From: an uncultured Duncaniella sp.
GTDB lineage: Bacteria; Bacteroidota; Bacteroidia; Bacteroidales; Muribaculaceae
NCBI GenBank assembly: GCA_910578515.1
Contig: CAJTQR010000002.1
Coordinates: forward strand, 372,001 to 436,000
Reading direction: 5' to 3'
Length of the DNA stretch: 64,000 nt
Positions 38,984-48,069 of the stretch are shown here, in pieces. The stretch's first letter is position 1, and each line of letters begins with the position of its first letter. The translations under genes and the position numbers were made by a program. Below the pieces are notes generated by a model, which made no database searches, was not told where the DNA came from, and was given only the letters and a program-made list of their open reading frames with translations.

Positions 38984-40039
38984 ATGAAAAGAATAGTTAA
39001 GTGTCTCATGCTTCTTCTTGCGGCATTGCCTGTGGGAGTATCAGCCCAAAATCTGCAGAAAGGTGACTACGGATACCTTTATTGCCACATGAGCGGCAGA
39101 GGTGAATGGACAGCATATGCTTTAAGTCGCGACGGATTTAATTACCATGACCTAATCAACGGTGATTCAATATTCAGCCCCTCGGAACATGCCCGCATAG
39201 AGGGTGGTACTCGCGATGCCTTCATAGCCCGTAAGCATGATGGCAGTGGCTACCTGATGGTGACTACTGACATGTGTGTGGCTAAAAGCAAGAAATGGCA
39301 TAATTACGGTATAGACCTGCTCCGCAGCGATGACCTGATTAACTGGGAGTCGGTGACATTTGATTTCCGCAAAGGCGCTGAGATATTCTCAGACCCTGAA
39401 TCTCCCGACCCATATAAGGACTACTCGACAATTGTGAGAGTTTGGGCGCCTCAGATATTTTGGGACCCCAATTATGAGTGGTCCGACGGTCGCAAGGGTG
39501 GCTATATGATATATTACTCCCTTTGGAATCCCGAGGATGGAGAGGCTTATGACCGTATGTATTACTCATATGCCGATGAGTCGTTCACCACACTTACAAA
39601 ACCTAAACTGCTGTTCGATTGGGGCTATGCCACCATCGATGCCGATATAAATTATCTTGAAAAGGATGGACTCTACCACATGATGATAAAGAAGGAGGGG
39701 GGCAAGCCCGGCATTTTTACTTCAACTGCTCCCACACTCCATGGTCCGTGGAGCGAGCCTGACGAGGAGGATTATGTGGATTTCGAGGGTAATAAGAAGT
39801 GTGAAGGTGTTTCGGCTTTCCAGCTTATGGGCGACCCCACCTGGTGCATTGCTTATATCGAATATTCATCAAATCCAAAGCACTACCGTATATGCCGTGC
39901 GGATGAATATATGAAGAATTTCCACTCTCCACAGGATATTCAAGGTGTTGGAGCTCCGCAGCATGGCTCATTCATGCGTCTTACAAAGGATGAGTATGAC
40001 CGCCTTGAAAAGTGGGCTGCCGAGCATGACAAGAAATAA
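38984..40039 (+). CDS. Secreted glycoside hydrolase family 43-like protein
   Basis: 351 residues from the ATG at 38984; signal peptide ends GVSAQ. It reads as a five-bladed propeller: TRDAFIARKHDGSGYLMVTT, DLLRSDDLINWESVTF, VRVWAPQIFWDPNY (the GH43 W-A-P-x-I segment), GYMIYYSLW, and CEGVSAFQL. Candidate acidic residues are Asp78, Asp219/Asp221 and Glu274. GH43 enzymes remove arabinose, xylose or galactose from plant or mucin-like glycans; the exact subfamily is uncertain. It overlaps the DUF4450 gene start by one base (TAATG), so the two probably act on the same glycan. No SusC/SusD pair is in reach. Confidence 0.82.
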   Translation: MKRIVKCLMLLLAALPVGVSAQNLQKGDYGYLYCHMSGRGEWTAYALSRDGFNYHDLINGDSIFSPSEHARIEGGTRDAFIARKHDGSGYLMVTTDMCVAKSKKWHNYGIDLLRSDDLINWESVTFDFRKGAEIFSDPESPDPYKDYSTIVRVWAPQIFWDPNYEWSDGRKGGYMIYYSLWNPEDGEAYDRMYYSYADESFTTLTKPKLLFDWGYATIDADINYLEKDGLYHMMIKKEGGKPGIFTSTAPTLHGPWSEPDEEDYVDFEGNKKCEGVSAFQLMGDPTWCIAYIEYSSNPKHYRICRADEYMKNFHSPQDIQGVGAPQHGSFMRLTKDEYDRLEKWAAEHDKK

Positions 40040-43000
40040 TGATTATGAAAAAACTATTATCAATACTTGGGATTGCGTTTCCGCTTGTAGCGGCTGCGCA
40101 ATCCTATATCGGCATGTTTGACCATAACCCTCTCAACAGGGATGACAAACGTGTGCTTCAGTATACGCCTACTGCCGACGGTTACATAGCGTCGCACAAT
40201 GGGAAGAATCTTTACACCCGTGCGCTTTACGGAGGTAATACCGCTTTTCGAATGGAGACCAGCGACCGTCCGATATTCGCTGCGTTTCATGGCAAAGAGA
40301 ACCGCAACATCCATTTCATCCTTGATGTAAACGGGAAGAAACAGCGCCTTGACTCCGTGGCTGACTGCACATCTTATTTCCGTGGAGGTGAACGTAAGTA
40401 TGTACTGACCGACCCGGCATGGGGCAGCGGAAAAATCACCATGACTCTTCTTGCTCCCAGAGACACGGAAGGTGGCGTCTGGAAAATCAATGCCACCGGT
40501 ATGCCAAAGGGGAGCACACTCACTGCCGTGACATGCGGAACAGTGAAAATCAAGATTAACCGCAACGGAGATATGGGCGCAGACCCTGCCAACTGTTTTG
40601 CGCCTGACCCTGAGATGCGCGACCGCAAGGAGTGTACCGTAAAGATAAGTGGTAAAAACCGCACGGTCTACGTTGGTTACGCAGAGCGAGATATAACTGC
40701 AGTTGACCAGAAGATGCTTGCCAAGGAGTATGCCAAGGCTGACCGTCAGCGTGAGGCTCTCGGTAGTAAACTTGTGATTGACACCCCCGACCCCTATTTC
40801 AATACACTCGGAGCAGTGATAATGAACGCTGCCGACGGTAACTGGGACGGTAAGGTGTGGCTACACGGCGCCATCGGGTGGAGAATGCCTCTGAGCGGAT
40901 GGCGTGGTGCCTACAATGGCGATTTCCTCGGTTGGCATGACCGCGCGCGTTCGCATTTCGATGCCTATGCCAAGTCGCAGGTCACCGATGTGGAGCCAAC
41001 CATAGCCCATCCCTCGCAGGACCCCGGCAAGCAGATGGCACGTGCCCTGAAGAAGTGGGGTACACAGATGTATAGCAACGGTTACATCTGCCGCAATCCG
41101 GAGCGCAATGACCAGATGCACCATTATGACATGAACCTTTGCTACATCGATGAATTGCTCTGGCATATAAAATGGACAGGTGATTTGGACTATGCACGGA
41201 AGATGTGGAACACCCTTACATCGCATCTTGCATGGGAGAAGCGTAATTATGACCCCGATGACAACGGTCTGTATGATGCCTATTGTTGTATATGGGCGAG
41301 CGATGCCCTGTACTATAACAGCGGTTCTGTTACACATTCCACCGCCTACAATTACCGAGCCAACAAGATTGCAGCTGAAATAGCCGAGAAGATTGGCGAG
41401 GACCCTGAACCTTACCGCAAGGAGGCTGAGAAAATTTTATCAGCTCTAAACTCTACCCTATGGATGAACGACAAAGGTGTATGGGCAGAGCATAAGGATT
41501 TCATGGGGCACAAACGTCTCCATGACCATCCGGCATTGTGGACCGTATATCATGCGATTGACAGTGACGTGGCTGACGAGTTCAAGGCTTACAGAGCCAC
41601 CCGCTATGTGGATAACAACATTCCTCATATTCCGGTAACAGCTGAAGGACTTGACCGGGAGGATTACGCTACCGTGTCGACTACCGACTGGCTCCCTTAT
41701 GCGTGGAGTATAAATAATGTGGCGTTTGCCGAGGTGCTTCATACAGCATTGGCATACTGGCAGGCCGGTCGTCCTGACGCAGCGTCTCATCTATTCAAAA
41801 GCTCGATGCTCGACGGAATGTATCTTGGCAACAGTCCCGGAAATATAGGTCAGATAAGTTTCTACGATGCAGCCCGAGGAGAATGCTATAGGGATTTTGC
41901 CGACCCGACAGCCATGATGTCGCGTGCGGTGGTGCAGGGACTATTCGGTTTCTCGCCCGATGCGCTCAATCATAAGCTCACCCTCCGCCCCGGCTTCCCG
42001 TCAAGCTGGGACCATGCGTCGCTCAATCACTCCGACTTCACATTTGATTTCAAACGTGACGGTATGACTGACCGCTATATTCTTACACTCGGTCTCGACT
42101 CCATCCGCACTGTTGACTTTGCGTTGAGAGCGTTGACCGACAAGGTGAAATCTGTTACCGTCAATGGCGCGCCTGCCGAATGGAAGGTGATGGAGAACAG
42201 CATTGACGCTCCATCGGTCATAGTCTCCACTTCCGTAGCTCCTGTGATGGAGGTGATGATTGAGTGGGAAGGTAGCCCGGTGACATCTGTCAAGCCGACA
42301 GCGACCGGCAAGACCCGCAACGGTTTCCGCGAGGTAAAATCAGGCGATTTCACTTGGTGGGAGGAGACAGAAAGCTTCCGACACAAGTCTCTCGACCCTC
42401 TTAAGCTCGGTCTCGACCTGAAAGTGTCGCCAAGCGATGTATATGAGCCTATGGATTTGCGTGCTCATTATAACGCTAATATCACTGATATATTCCGCAA
42501 CGAATACCTTTCACCACGCTCACCTTACACCACATTACAGATACCGGTGCAGGGTATAGGTGAATGGTGTCACCCGGAGGATACAGCTCATATTGATGAT
42601 TCAGGTCTGCGGAAGGCAGTGGAGGTTAACGGAGTGTTTACTACTTCGCTCGGCATTCCGTTTGCCTCAGTGGCTAAAGGAAAGAATGCTGTGTACACCT
42701 CGCTGTTCGACAATTATCCCGACAGTGTGACACTTCCGCTTTCCGGCACCGCCCGCGCATTGCAGTTGCTGCTCGCGGGAAGTACCAACCACATGCAGTG
42801 TCACATCGAAAATGCCCTTATAAAAGTGACCTATGCTGACGACACAGAGGTGGAACTGCCACTCATTGCTCCAAACAATTGGTGTCCTATCGAGCAGGAT
42901 TACTATATAGATGGCAAGGCATTCACGATTGACACTCCTCGTCCCTACCGCTTGACATTCAAGGACCTCATTGTATCCGACAATCTCGGTGAGGAACTTG

Positions 43001-43155
43001 ATATAGCCGGAGTGTACGGACGTCGTATCGACGGAGGTGCCGGAGTGATGCTTCGACTTCCTTTGGACCCAACCAAAGAACTCAAGTCACTCTCAATTGA
43101 AACTCTTTCAAACGATGTTGTGACCGGCATTATTGCTGTCACCTACGTGAGGTAA
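40039..43155 (+). CDS. DUF4450 protein, six-hairpin glycosidase-like
   Basis: 1038 residues. ATG codons at 40039 and 40045 are both possible; the second gives the neater signal peptide (MKKLLSILGIAFPLVAAAQ). The N-terminal 230 residues form a beta domain of the DUF4450 type (PLNRDDKRVLQYTPTADGY, YTRALYGGNTAFRMETSDRP). Residues about 260-690 look like an (alpha/alpha)6 barrel, as in alpha-L-rhamnosidase-like clans (DMNLCYIDELLWHIKWTGD, WEKRNYDPDDNGLYDAYCCIW). A further beta domain follows to the C-terminus. It is presumed a periplasmic or surface glycosidase paired with the GH43-like protein. Substrate and catalytic residues cannot be fixed from sequence alone. Confidence 0.82.
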   Translation: MIMKKLLSILGIAFPLVAAAQSYIGMFDHNPLNRDDKRVLQYTPTADGYIASHNGKNLYTRALYGGNTAFRMETSDRPIFAAFHGKENRNIHFILDVNGKKQRLDSVADCTSYFRGGERKYVLTDPAWGSGKITMTLLAPRDTEGGVWKINATGMPKGSTLTAVTCGTVKIKINRNGDMGADPANCFAPDPEMRDRKECTVKISGKNRTVYVGYAERDITAVDQKMLAKEYAKADRQREALGSKLVIDTPDPYFNTLGAVIMNAADGNWDGKVWLHGAIGWRMPLSGWRGAYNGDFLGWHDRARSHFDAYAKSQVTDVEPTIAHPSQDPGKQMARALKKWGTQMYSNGYICRNPERNDQMHHYDMNLCYIDELLWHIKWTGDLDYARKMWNTLTSHLAWEKRNYDPDDNGLYDAYCCIWASDALYYNSGSVTHSTAYNYRANKIAAEIAEKIGEDPEPYRKEAEKILSALNSTLWMNDKGVWAEHKDFMGHKRLHDHPALWTVYHAIDSDVADEFKAYRATRYVDNNIPHIPVTAEGLDREDYATVSTTDWLPYAWSINNVAFAEVLHTALAYWQAGRPDAASHLFKSSMLDGMYLGNSPGNIGQISFYDAARGECYRDFADPTAMMSRAVVQGLFGFSPDALNHKLTLRPGFPSSWDHASLNHSDFTFDFKRDGMTDRYILTLGLDSIRTVDFALRALTDKVKSVTVNGAPAEWKVMENSIDAPSVIVSTSVAPVMEVMIEWEGSPVTSVKPTATGKTRNGFREVKSGDFTWWEETESFRHKSLDPLKLGLDLKVSPSDVYEPMDLRAHYNANITDIFRNEYLSPRSPYTTLQIPVQGIGEWCHPEDTAHIDDSGLRKAVEVNGVFTTSLGIPFASVAKGKNAVYTSLFDNYPDSVTLPLSGTARALQLLLAGSTNHMQCHIENALIKVTYADDTEVELPLIAPNNWCPIEQDYYIDGKAFTIDTPRPYRLTFKDLIVSDNLGEELDIAGVYGRRIDGGAGVMLRLPLDPTKELKSLSIETLSNDVVTGIIAVTYVR

Positions 43156-43182
43156 ATAAATTTCATAAATAAAAATTTTCTT

Positions 43183-43217
43183 AGTGCAACTGGCGGTATA
43201 TGACTGACAGTTGCACT
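43183..43217 (+). terminator. Terminator hairpin after the DUF4450 gene
   Basis: AGTGCAACTG (43183-43192) pairs with CAGTTGCACT (43208-43217), loop 15 nt, followed by an A/T-rich tract. The stretch 43218-43313 holds nothing else that I can support. Confidence 0.65.
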
Positions 43218-43313
43218 ATTTATATTTATAGGTGGGAACAGAGCCAATTAATATGAAGAAATACAGGATTATAAGTTGCTGCATTGGTAGGTCGGGAGTT
43301 TTTTATCCGCATT

Positions 43314-43345
43314 TTTGTGGGATATGAAAAAAAGTTGTACCTTTG
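43314..43345 (+). promoter_or_regulatory. Consensus promoter of the cobalamin operon
   Basis: TTTG (43314-43317), 20-bp spacer, TACCTTTG (43338-43345): a full match to the Bacteroidota consensus. Transcription should start near 43352, exactly where the riboswitch begins. Confidence 0.75.
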
Positions 43346-43351
43346 TCGCGG

Positions 43352-43507
43352 TTTTGGTGTCGCCCGCGTGGCGATGAAAAGGGAACCGGGTGAGAATCCC
43401 GGACAGACCCGCTGCTGTGATTCCTGCAAAACTCATTGATTACTATGCCACTGAGATAACGCTCTTGGGAAGGCGACCGATGAGAGGATAAGTCAGAAGA
43501 CCTGCCA
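43352..43507 (+). ncRNA. Cobalamin (B12) riboswitch
   Basis: All hallmark blocks occur in order: GGGAACCGGGTGAGAATCCC (43381-43400) with GGACAGACCCGCTGCTGTGA after it, the B12-box core GCCACTG (43448-43454 region), TTGGGAAGGC (43465-43474), and the closing AGAAGACCTGCC (43496-43505). Binding of adenosylcobalamin is expected to shut off expression of btuB and the genes after it. The expression platform lies between 43508 and the btuB start at 43669; I could not assign an anti-terminator or a ribosome-site-sequestering helix with confidence. Confidence 0.95.
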
Positions 43508-43668
43508 GAACGATTATTAAGTTTTGAAGTTTTCGGGAAATAAAGCTACAAAACAACCCATTTTATAGCCCGTCTGTAAGCCAAGCGATATTTAGGATAA
43601 TACGGATGAGCGGTGAGTTGTGGAATAGTCCAATCCCCCCGGATAATATGCCCGACCAACTCACGGAA

Positions 43669-45687
43669 ATGGTAAAGAACAAGTATCTATCAACACTTTT
43701 TATTGTAGCATCCTCGCTGCTCCCACTCAAGGGGTGGTGCGGAACTTTGTTGCCTGATACAGTTACCACAGGCACAGAACAGAAAATCGGCGAGGTGACG
43801 GTGACAGCGAAGCGGTCGCCTGTACGTGTCTCGGCGGGAGTTCCTGTGCAATTTCTGAGTGGAGAAAATATGAGTGAACTTGGCATACAGAATATTGCTG
43901 ATGCAGTGAGACGCTTTGCCGGTACCAATGTGAGGGATTACGGAGGTATAGGCGGACTGAAAACCGTATCGGTAAGAAATATGGGTGCCGCGCACACCGG
44001 AGTGAGCTACGATGGTGCACCCGTGAGCAACTGTCAGGGTGGACAAATAGATATAGGCAGGTTCTCTCTCGACAATGTGTCGATGCTCTCGCTTGCCATA
44101 GGTCAGAGTGAGGATATGCTTCAGCCGGCACGTCTGTATGCTTCAGCTGCAGTGCTTAATATAGTTACCGCGACACCTCAGTTTGAGGGCAACCGCCGTT
44201 CGGCATTCGAGGTGCAGATGAAGGGTGGCTCTTTTGGCTATGTATCACCGATGGTGAGATGGTGGCAGAAAGTGGGGAGCCGTGTACGGACCTCGGTGGA
44301 TGGGAATTTCCTTCGCGCCGACGGTAACTATCCCTATACTCTTGTCAATGGCAAATATGTCACCCGTGAGCGCCGCTCCAATTCAGCCATAGACTCATGG
44401 CATGGCGAGGCAAATGTATATTATGATATGCCTGGCGGGGGCGACTTGCAGGTGAAAGGTTACTATTTCTATTCCAAGCGCGGACTTCCGGGTGCCGTGA
44501 CTCTTTATAACCCGATTTCTACTGAAACGCTTTGGGATAAGAATGGTTTCGTACAGGCTAAGTTCCGTAAGAATTTCGGTGCGAAATGGCGTTTCCAGGC
44601 ATTGGGGAAATACAATTATGGCTGGAACAGGGACCGTGAATATGGCAATCAGTTCACCGGTGGGATGTATCAGGATTTACACACCCAGCATGAATATTAT
44701 CTCTCAGCATCGGCTGAATATAAGCCACTGGAGCCATTGTCGCTGGCGTTGGCACAGGATGGGGTGGTGAATACACTCAAGAGCACATTGGGCGAATGTC
44801 CCTTCCCTAAACGTTACACTTCATTATCGGCTTTTAGTGCACGCTGGCGCAAGGGGCTGCTGACTGCCAATGCAACATTGACAGGAACCTATATCACTGA
44901 AAACGTGAAGCAAGGTAAAGCACCGAAAGATATAAAGAGGCTTCTGCCGAGTGTATCGTTGAGTGTGCAGCCATGGCGGGAGAAGATGTTTTTCGTGCGT
45001 GCAATGTACAAAAGCACCTTCCGCACTCCATCGTTCAACGACCTCTACTACGACCGCTTGGGAAACCGTTCACTCCGCCCCGAGAAAGCAAATGAATATG
45101 ACCTTGGCATCACTTGGAGTAAATCGTTTTTCCCTGCCATGGACTATTTTTCGGTGACACTTGACGGGTATTACAATGATGTGACCGACAAAATTGTGGC
45201 TTTCCCTACCACTTATGCCTGGCGTATGGCTAACTACGGGACGGTACATGTGAAGGGGATGGATATCACCCTCGCCACCGCGTTTTCGCTTCCGGCAGGA
45301 ATCAACCTCGCCCTTTCGGCTGCCTACACATGGCAGCAGGCACGAGACCTTACCGACCCGGATTCAAAGAATTATAAAGCCCAACTACCTTACACTCCCG
45401 AGCATAGCGGGAATGTTGCTGCAACGGTAAAGACCCCTTGGTTCACTGTGGGATATTCGCTTGTAGGTGTAGGGATGCGGTATTATATGTCGCAAAACAT
45501 ACCGGAGAATGAGATTGACGGATATGTGGAGCAGACTTTAACGCTTGGACATGAATTCAACCTGAAAGGGTGTCGCATGGGACTGCGGGGCGAGATAATA
45601 AACCTCGGCAATGAACAGTATGATGTAATCAAGTTCTATCCGATGCCAGGCAGGTCGTGGCGCATAGTGGCGAATTTCAAATTTTAA
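43669..45687 (+). CDS. btuB: TonB-dependent cobalamin receptor BtuB
   Basis: 672 residues from the ATG at 43669. In-frame ATGs at 43606 and 43648 would put extra polar residues before the signal peptide (NKYLSTLFIVASSLLPLKGWCG). The plug (IGEVTVTAKRSPVRVSAGVP, NMGAAHTGVSYDGAPVSNCQ) and barrel match BtuB-type receptors of Bacteroidales. A B12 riboswitch directly upstream and the btuG, btuF, btuC and btuD genes downstream fix the substrate as cobalamin or a related corrinoid. It ends in RSWRIVANFKF with the C-terminal aromatic of barrel proteins. Confidence 0.94.
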   Translation: MVKNKYLSTLFIVASSLLPLKGWCGTLLPDTVTTGTEQKIGEVTVTAKRSPVRVSAGVPVQFLSGENMSELGIQNIADAVRRFAGTNVRDYGGIGGLKTVSVRNMGAAHTGVSYDGAPVSNCQGGQIDIGRFSLDNVSMLSLAIGQSEDMLQPARLYASAAVLNIVTATPQFEGNRRSAFEVQMKGGSFGYVSPMVRWWQKVGSRVRTSVDGNFLRADGNYPYTLVNGKYVTRERRSNSAIDSWHGEANVYYDMPGGGDLQVKGYYFYSKRGLPGAVTLYNPISTETLWDKNGFVQAKFRKNFGAKWRFQALGKYNYGWNRDREYGNQFTGGMYQDLHTQHEYYLSASAEYKPLEPLSLALAQDGVVNTLKSTLGECPFPKRYTSLSAFSARWRKGLLTANATLTGTYITENVKQGKAPKDIKRLLPSVSLSVQPWREKMFFVRAMYKSTFRTPSFNDLYYDRLGNRSLRPEKANEYDLGITWSKSFFPAMDYFSVTLDGYYNDVTDKIVAFPTTYAWRMANYGTVHVKGMDITLATAFSLPAGINLALSAAYTWQQARDLTDPDSKNYKAQLPYTPEHSGNVAATVKTPWFTVGYSLVGVGMRYYMSQNIPENEIDGYVEQTLTLGHEFNLKGCRMGLRGEIINLGNEQYDVIKFYPMPGRSWRIVANFKF

Positions 45688-45731
45688 AATATATACCTGA
45701 ATAGAAAACGAACTAATCAAATAACAAAAAA

Positions 45732-46871
45732 ATGAAAGTAAACAAGTTTTTAAGCTGGTGCCTCGTGTTGGCACTTGGATTTGCTTCAGTGGCATGTAGC
45801 GATGATGATGAGCCGGAATGGAATGACAATGGCTCAAAGGTCGAACTGCCCTATAACCGAATGTTCATTCTGAACGAAGGTTCATTTAATCAGAATAATG
45901 CCGGCATCTCTTTTTTCGCGCCAAAGAATGATGCTGCCTCAATCAGCGACATTTTCTATCAGCAGAACGGTATGCGCCTCGGTGACACCGGTCAGAGCAT
46001 GATAGAGTACCGCGATAATATCTATGTGGCTGTTTACGGTTCAAACTATCTTGCCAAGCTTAATGCTGCCTGTGTAGAGATTACAAGAAAATCATTTGTC
46101 TCAGACTCAGACCTCAGTGCCGGCATACGTTATATGACAGCTAAGGATGGTTATATCTATGCTTCATTCTATGGTGGTATTGTGGCAAAGATTAATGCAA
46201 ACACACTCGACGTTGAAGCTAAGCTGCAGACCGGTGGTGCCAATCTCGAGGGTATAGCTATAGAGGGCAACAATCTTTATGTAGCTAATTCATACGAGAA
46301 GGTATACAATCCTGAAACCGATAAAAATGTCTACAACTACTTAACAGATGTGTTTGTGATTGACCTCCGCTCATTTACCAAGAAGGAGACACTCACAGTG
46401 GTCAAGAACCCCAATCAGCTTGTTGAGGAAGAGGATAAGCTATTCCTTATTTCATGGGATTATAGCCGTGAAAGCTATGTACTCCAGATGATTGACCCTA
46501 AGGCAAACAATAGCGTGAAAGAACTCGGCTATGCAACCAATATGGCAGCCGGAAATGATATGCTGTATCTCGTTGATTCCCGTACCGATTATTCAAGCAA
46601 GCCTTATGTGACTACCAATACATTCAGCTCTTACGATATTAAGTCAGGTCGTCTCAATCAGACTTCATTCCTGAAGAATGCACCTGCCGAACTTACTAAT
46701 GCAAGCGTCTACATGATGACTGTGGATGATGAGACTGGCGACATTTATATCGGTGTGACTCATTATTCTGACAGCAACGGTGATATGTATCGCTTCAAGA
46801 AGGATGGTACTTTCGTAGAGAAGTTTGACTGCGGAGGTCAGAATCCTAAGGCTGCAGTATTCTTCGATTAA
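45732..46871 (+). CDS. btuG: Surface B12-binding beta-propeller lipoprotein BtuG
   Basis: 379 residues. The lipoprotein signal ends SVAC, followed by SDDDEPEW, an acidic surface-export signal. The rest is a YncE/DUF5074-like propeller: PYNRMFILNEGSFNQNNAGI, MIEYRDNIYVAVYGSNYLAK, LEGIAIEGNNLYVANSY, and FLISWDYSRESYVLQMIDP. In Bacteroides thetaiotaomicron, BtuG sits on BtuB and captures B12 with extremely high affinity. Position just after btuB in a B12-riboswitch operon supports the same role. It starts 44 bp after btuB. Confidence 0.92.
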   Translation: MKVNKFLSWCLVLALGFASVACSDDDEPEWNDNGSKVELPYNRMFILNEGSFNQNNAGISFFAPKNDAASISDIFYQQNGMRLGDTGQSMIEYRDNIYVAVYGSNYLAKLNAACVEITRKSFVSDSDLSAGIRYMTAKDGYIYASFYGGIVAKINANTLDVEAKLQTGGANLEGIAIEGNNLYVANSYEKVYNPETDKNVYNYLTDVFVIDLRSFTKKETLTVVKNPNQLVEEEDKLFLISWDYSRESYVLQMIDPKANNSVKELGYATNMAAGNDMLYLVDSRTDYSSKPYVTTNTFSSYDIKSGRLNQTSFLKNAPAELTNASVYMMTVDDETGDIYIGVTHYSDSNGDMYRFKKDGTFVEKFDCGGQNPKAAVFFD

Positions 46872-46899
46872 CGGATACTAAAACGGACTCTAAATATAG

Positions 46900-48042
46900 A
46901 TGACAATCAAACCTTTATTCAGTCTATTTCTGCCGATGGTGTTGCCGCTCCTTGTATCATGCAAGGGCGGCAACGCTCTTGTTTCGGCTGAAGATGGCGA
47001 TACGCTGCATCTGGCATACGCTGACAATCTTGAACTGGTGAGATACAAGGATTATGTGAAGGCTTCGGTCAGGAATCCGTGGGACACTACTGCCGTGCTT
47101 CACACATATTATCTTGTGCCTGACAGCATTGATTTACCGGTGCATCTCCCTGAGGATGGCACGGTTATACGCACTCCGTTAAACTCTGCCCTTATTTATT
47201 CCTCGGTTCACAATAGTCTGGTGTCGGAATTTGGTGCTATTGATGCCATATCAGGAGTATGCGATGCCCAGTACATACACCAACGTGAACTTGCTGAAAG
47301 AATAAAAGATGGAAGGGTGGTTGATTGCGGCATTGGAACTTCGCCCAACATTGAGAAGATAATAAGCCTGAATCCTGATGGAATCATGCTGTCACCGTTT
47401 GAAAATTCAGGTACTTACGGCAAACTTGGACAGCTGGGTATACCGATAATAGAGTGTGCCGACTATATGGAGACTTCTCCTTTGGCACGTGCGGAGTGGA
47501 TGAAATTCTACGGTATGCTTTTCGGTAAGGAGCGTGAGTCGTATGAGATGTTTGCCCGTACAGAGAAGGAATACAACGATTTGAAGAACCTTGTGGCTGA
47601 CACGAAATACAGACCACGGGTGATAATAGACCGTCTGTATGGTCAGGCATGGTATGTGCCCGGAGCTACTTCCACCATGGGATTCTTCATCAAGGATGCC
47701 GGAGGAACCAATCCGTTTGACACTTATCAGAAAAGAGGAAGTGTGGGGCTTACAGGTGAGCAGGTCCTCTACACCGCCGGCGATGCGGATGTGTGGCTGA
47801 TACGTTACTCGCAGGGAACTGACAAGACGATGAGTGAATTGGCATCGGACAATGCAATATATCCCCAGTTCAAGGCGTTTAAGGATAAAAAAGTGTATGG
47901 GTGCAACACTACCCGCATTTTCTTCTACGAGGATATCCCGTTTCATCCGCAGTGGCTGCTGAAAGAGATGATATCTATCATACATCCTGAGCAGTCAGTG
48001 ATTGATGGTGAGACAACTTATTTTACTCCACTGCAACCGTAG
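46900..48042 (+). CDS. btuF: Cobalamin ABC transporter substrate-binding lipoprotein BtuF
   Basis: 380 residues. The lipoprotein signal ends LLVSC (Cys near 21), then KGGNALVSAEDG. It is a class III periplasmic binding protein of the Peripla_BP_2 type: LIYSSVHNSLVSEFGAIDAISGV, GTSPNIEKIISLNPDGIML, a long linking helix near AEWMKFYGMLFGKERESYEMF, and the second lobe PRVIIDRLYGQAWYVPG. It collects cobalamin delivered by BtuB and hands it to BtuCD. It is 28 bp after btuG and 27 bp before the most likely btuC start. Confidence 0.92.
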   Translation: MTIKPLFSLFLPMVLPLLVSCKGGNALVSAEDGDTLHLAYADNLELVRYKDYVKASVRNPWDTTAVLHTYYLVPDSIDLPVHLPEDGTVIRTPLNSALIYSSVHNSLVSEFGAIDAISGVCDAQYIHQRELAERIKDGRVVDCGIGTSPNIEKIISLNPDGIMLSPFENSGTYGKLGQLGIPIIECADYMETSPLARAEWMKFYGMLFGKERESYEMFARTEKEYNDLKNLVADTKYRPRVIIDRLYGQAWYVPGATSTMGFFIKDAGGTNPFDTYQKRGSVGLTGEQVLYTAGDADVWLIRYSQGTDKTMSELASDNAIYPQFKAFKDKKVYGCNTTRIFFYEDIPFHPQWLLKEMISIIHPEQSVIDGETTYFTPLQP

Positions 48043-48069
48043 GGAGTGAAAATTCAAATCAGAGCAGTT

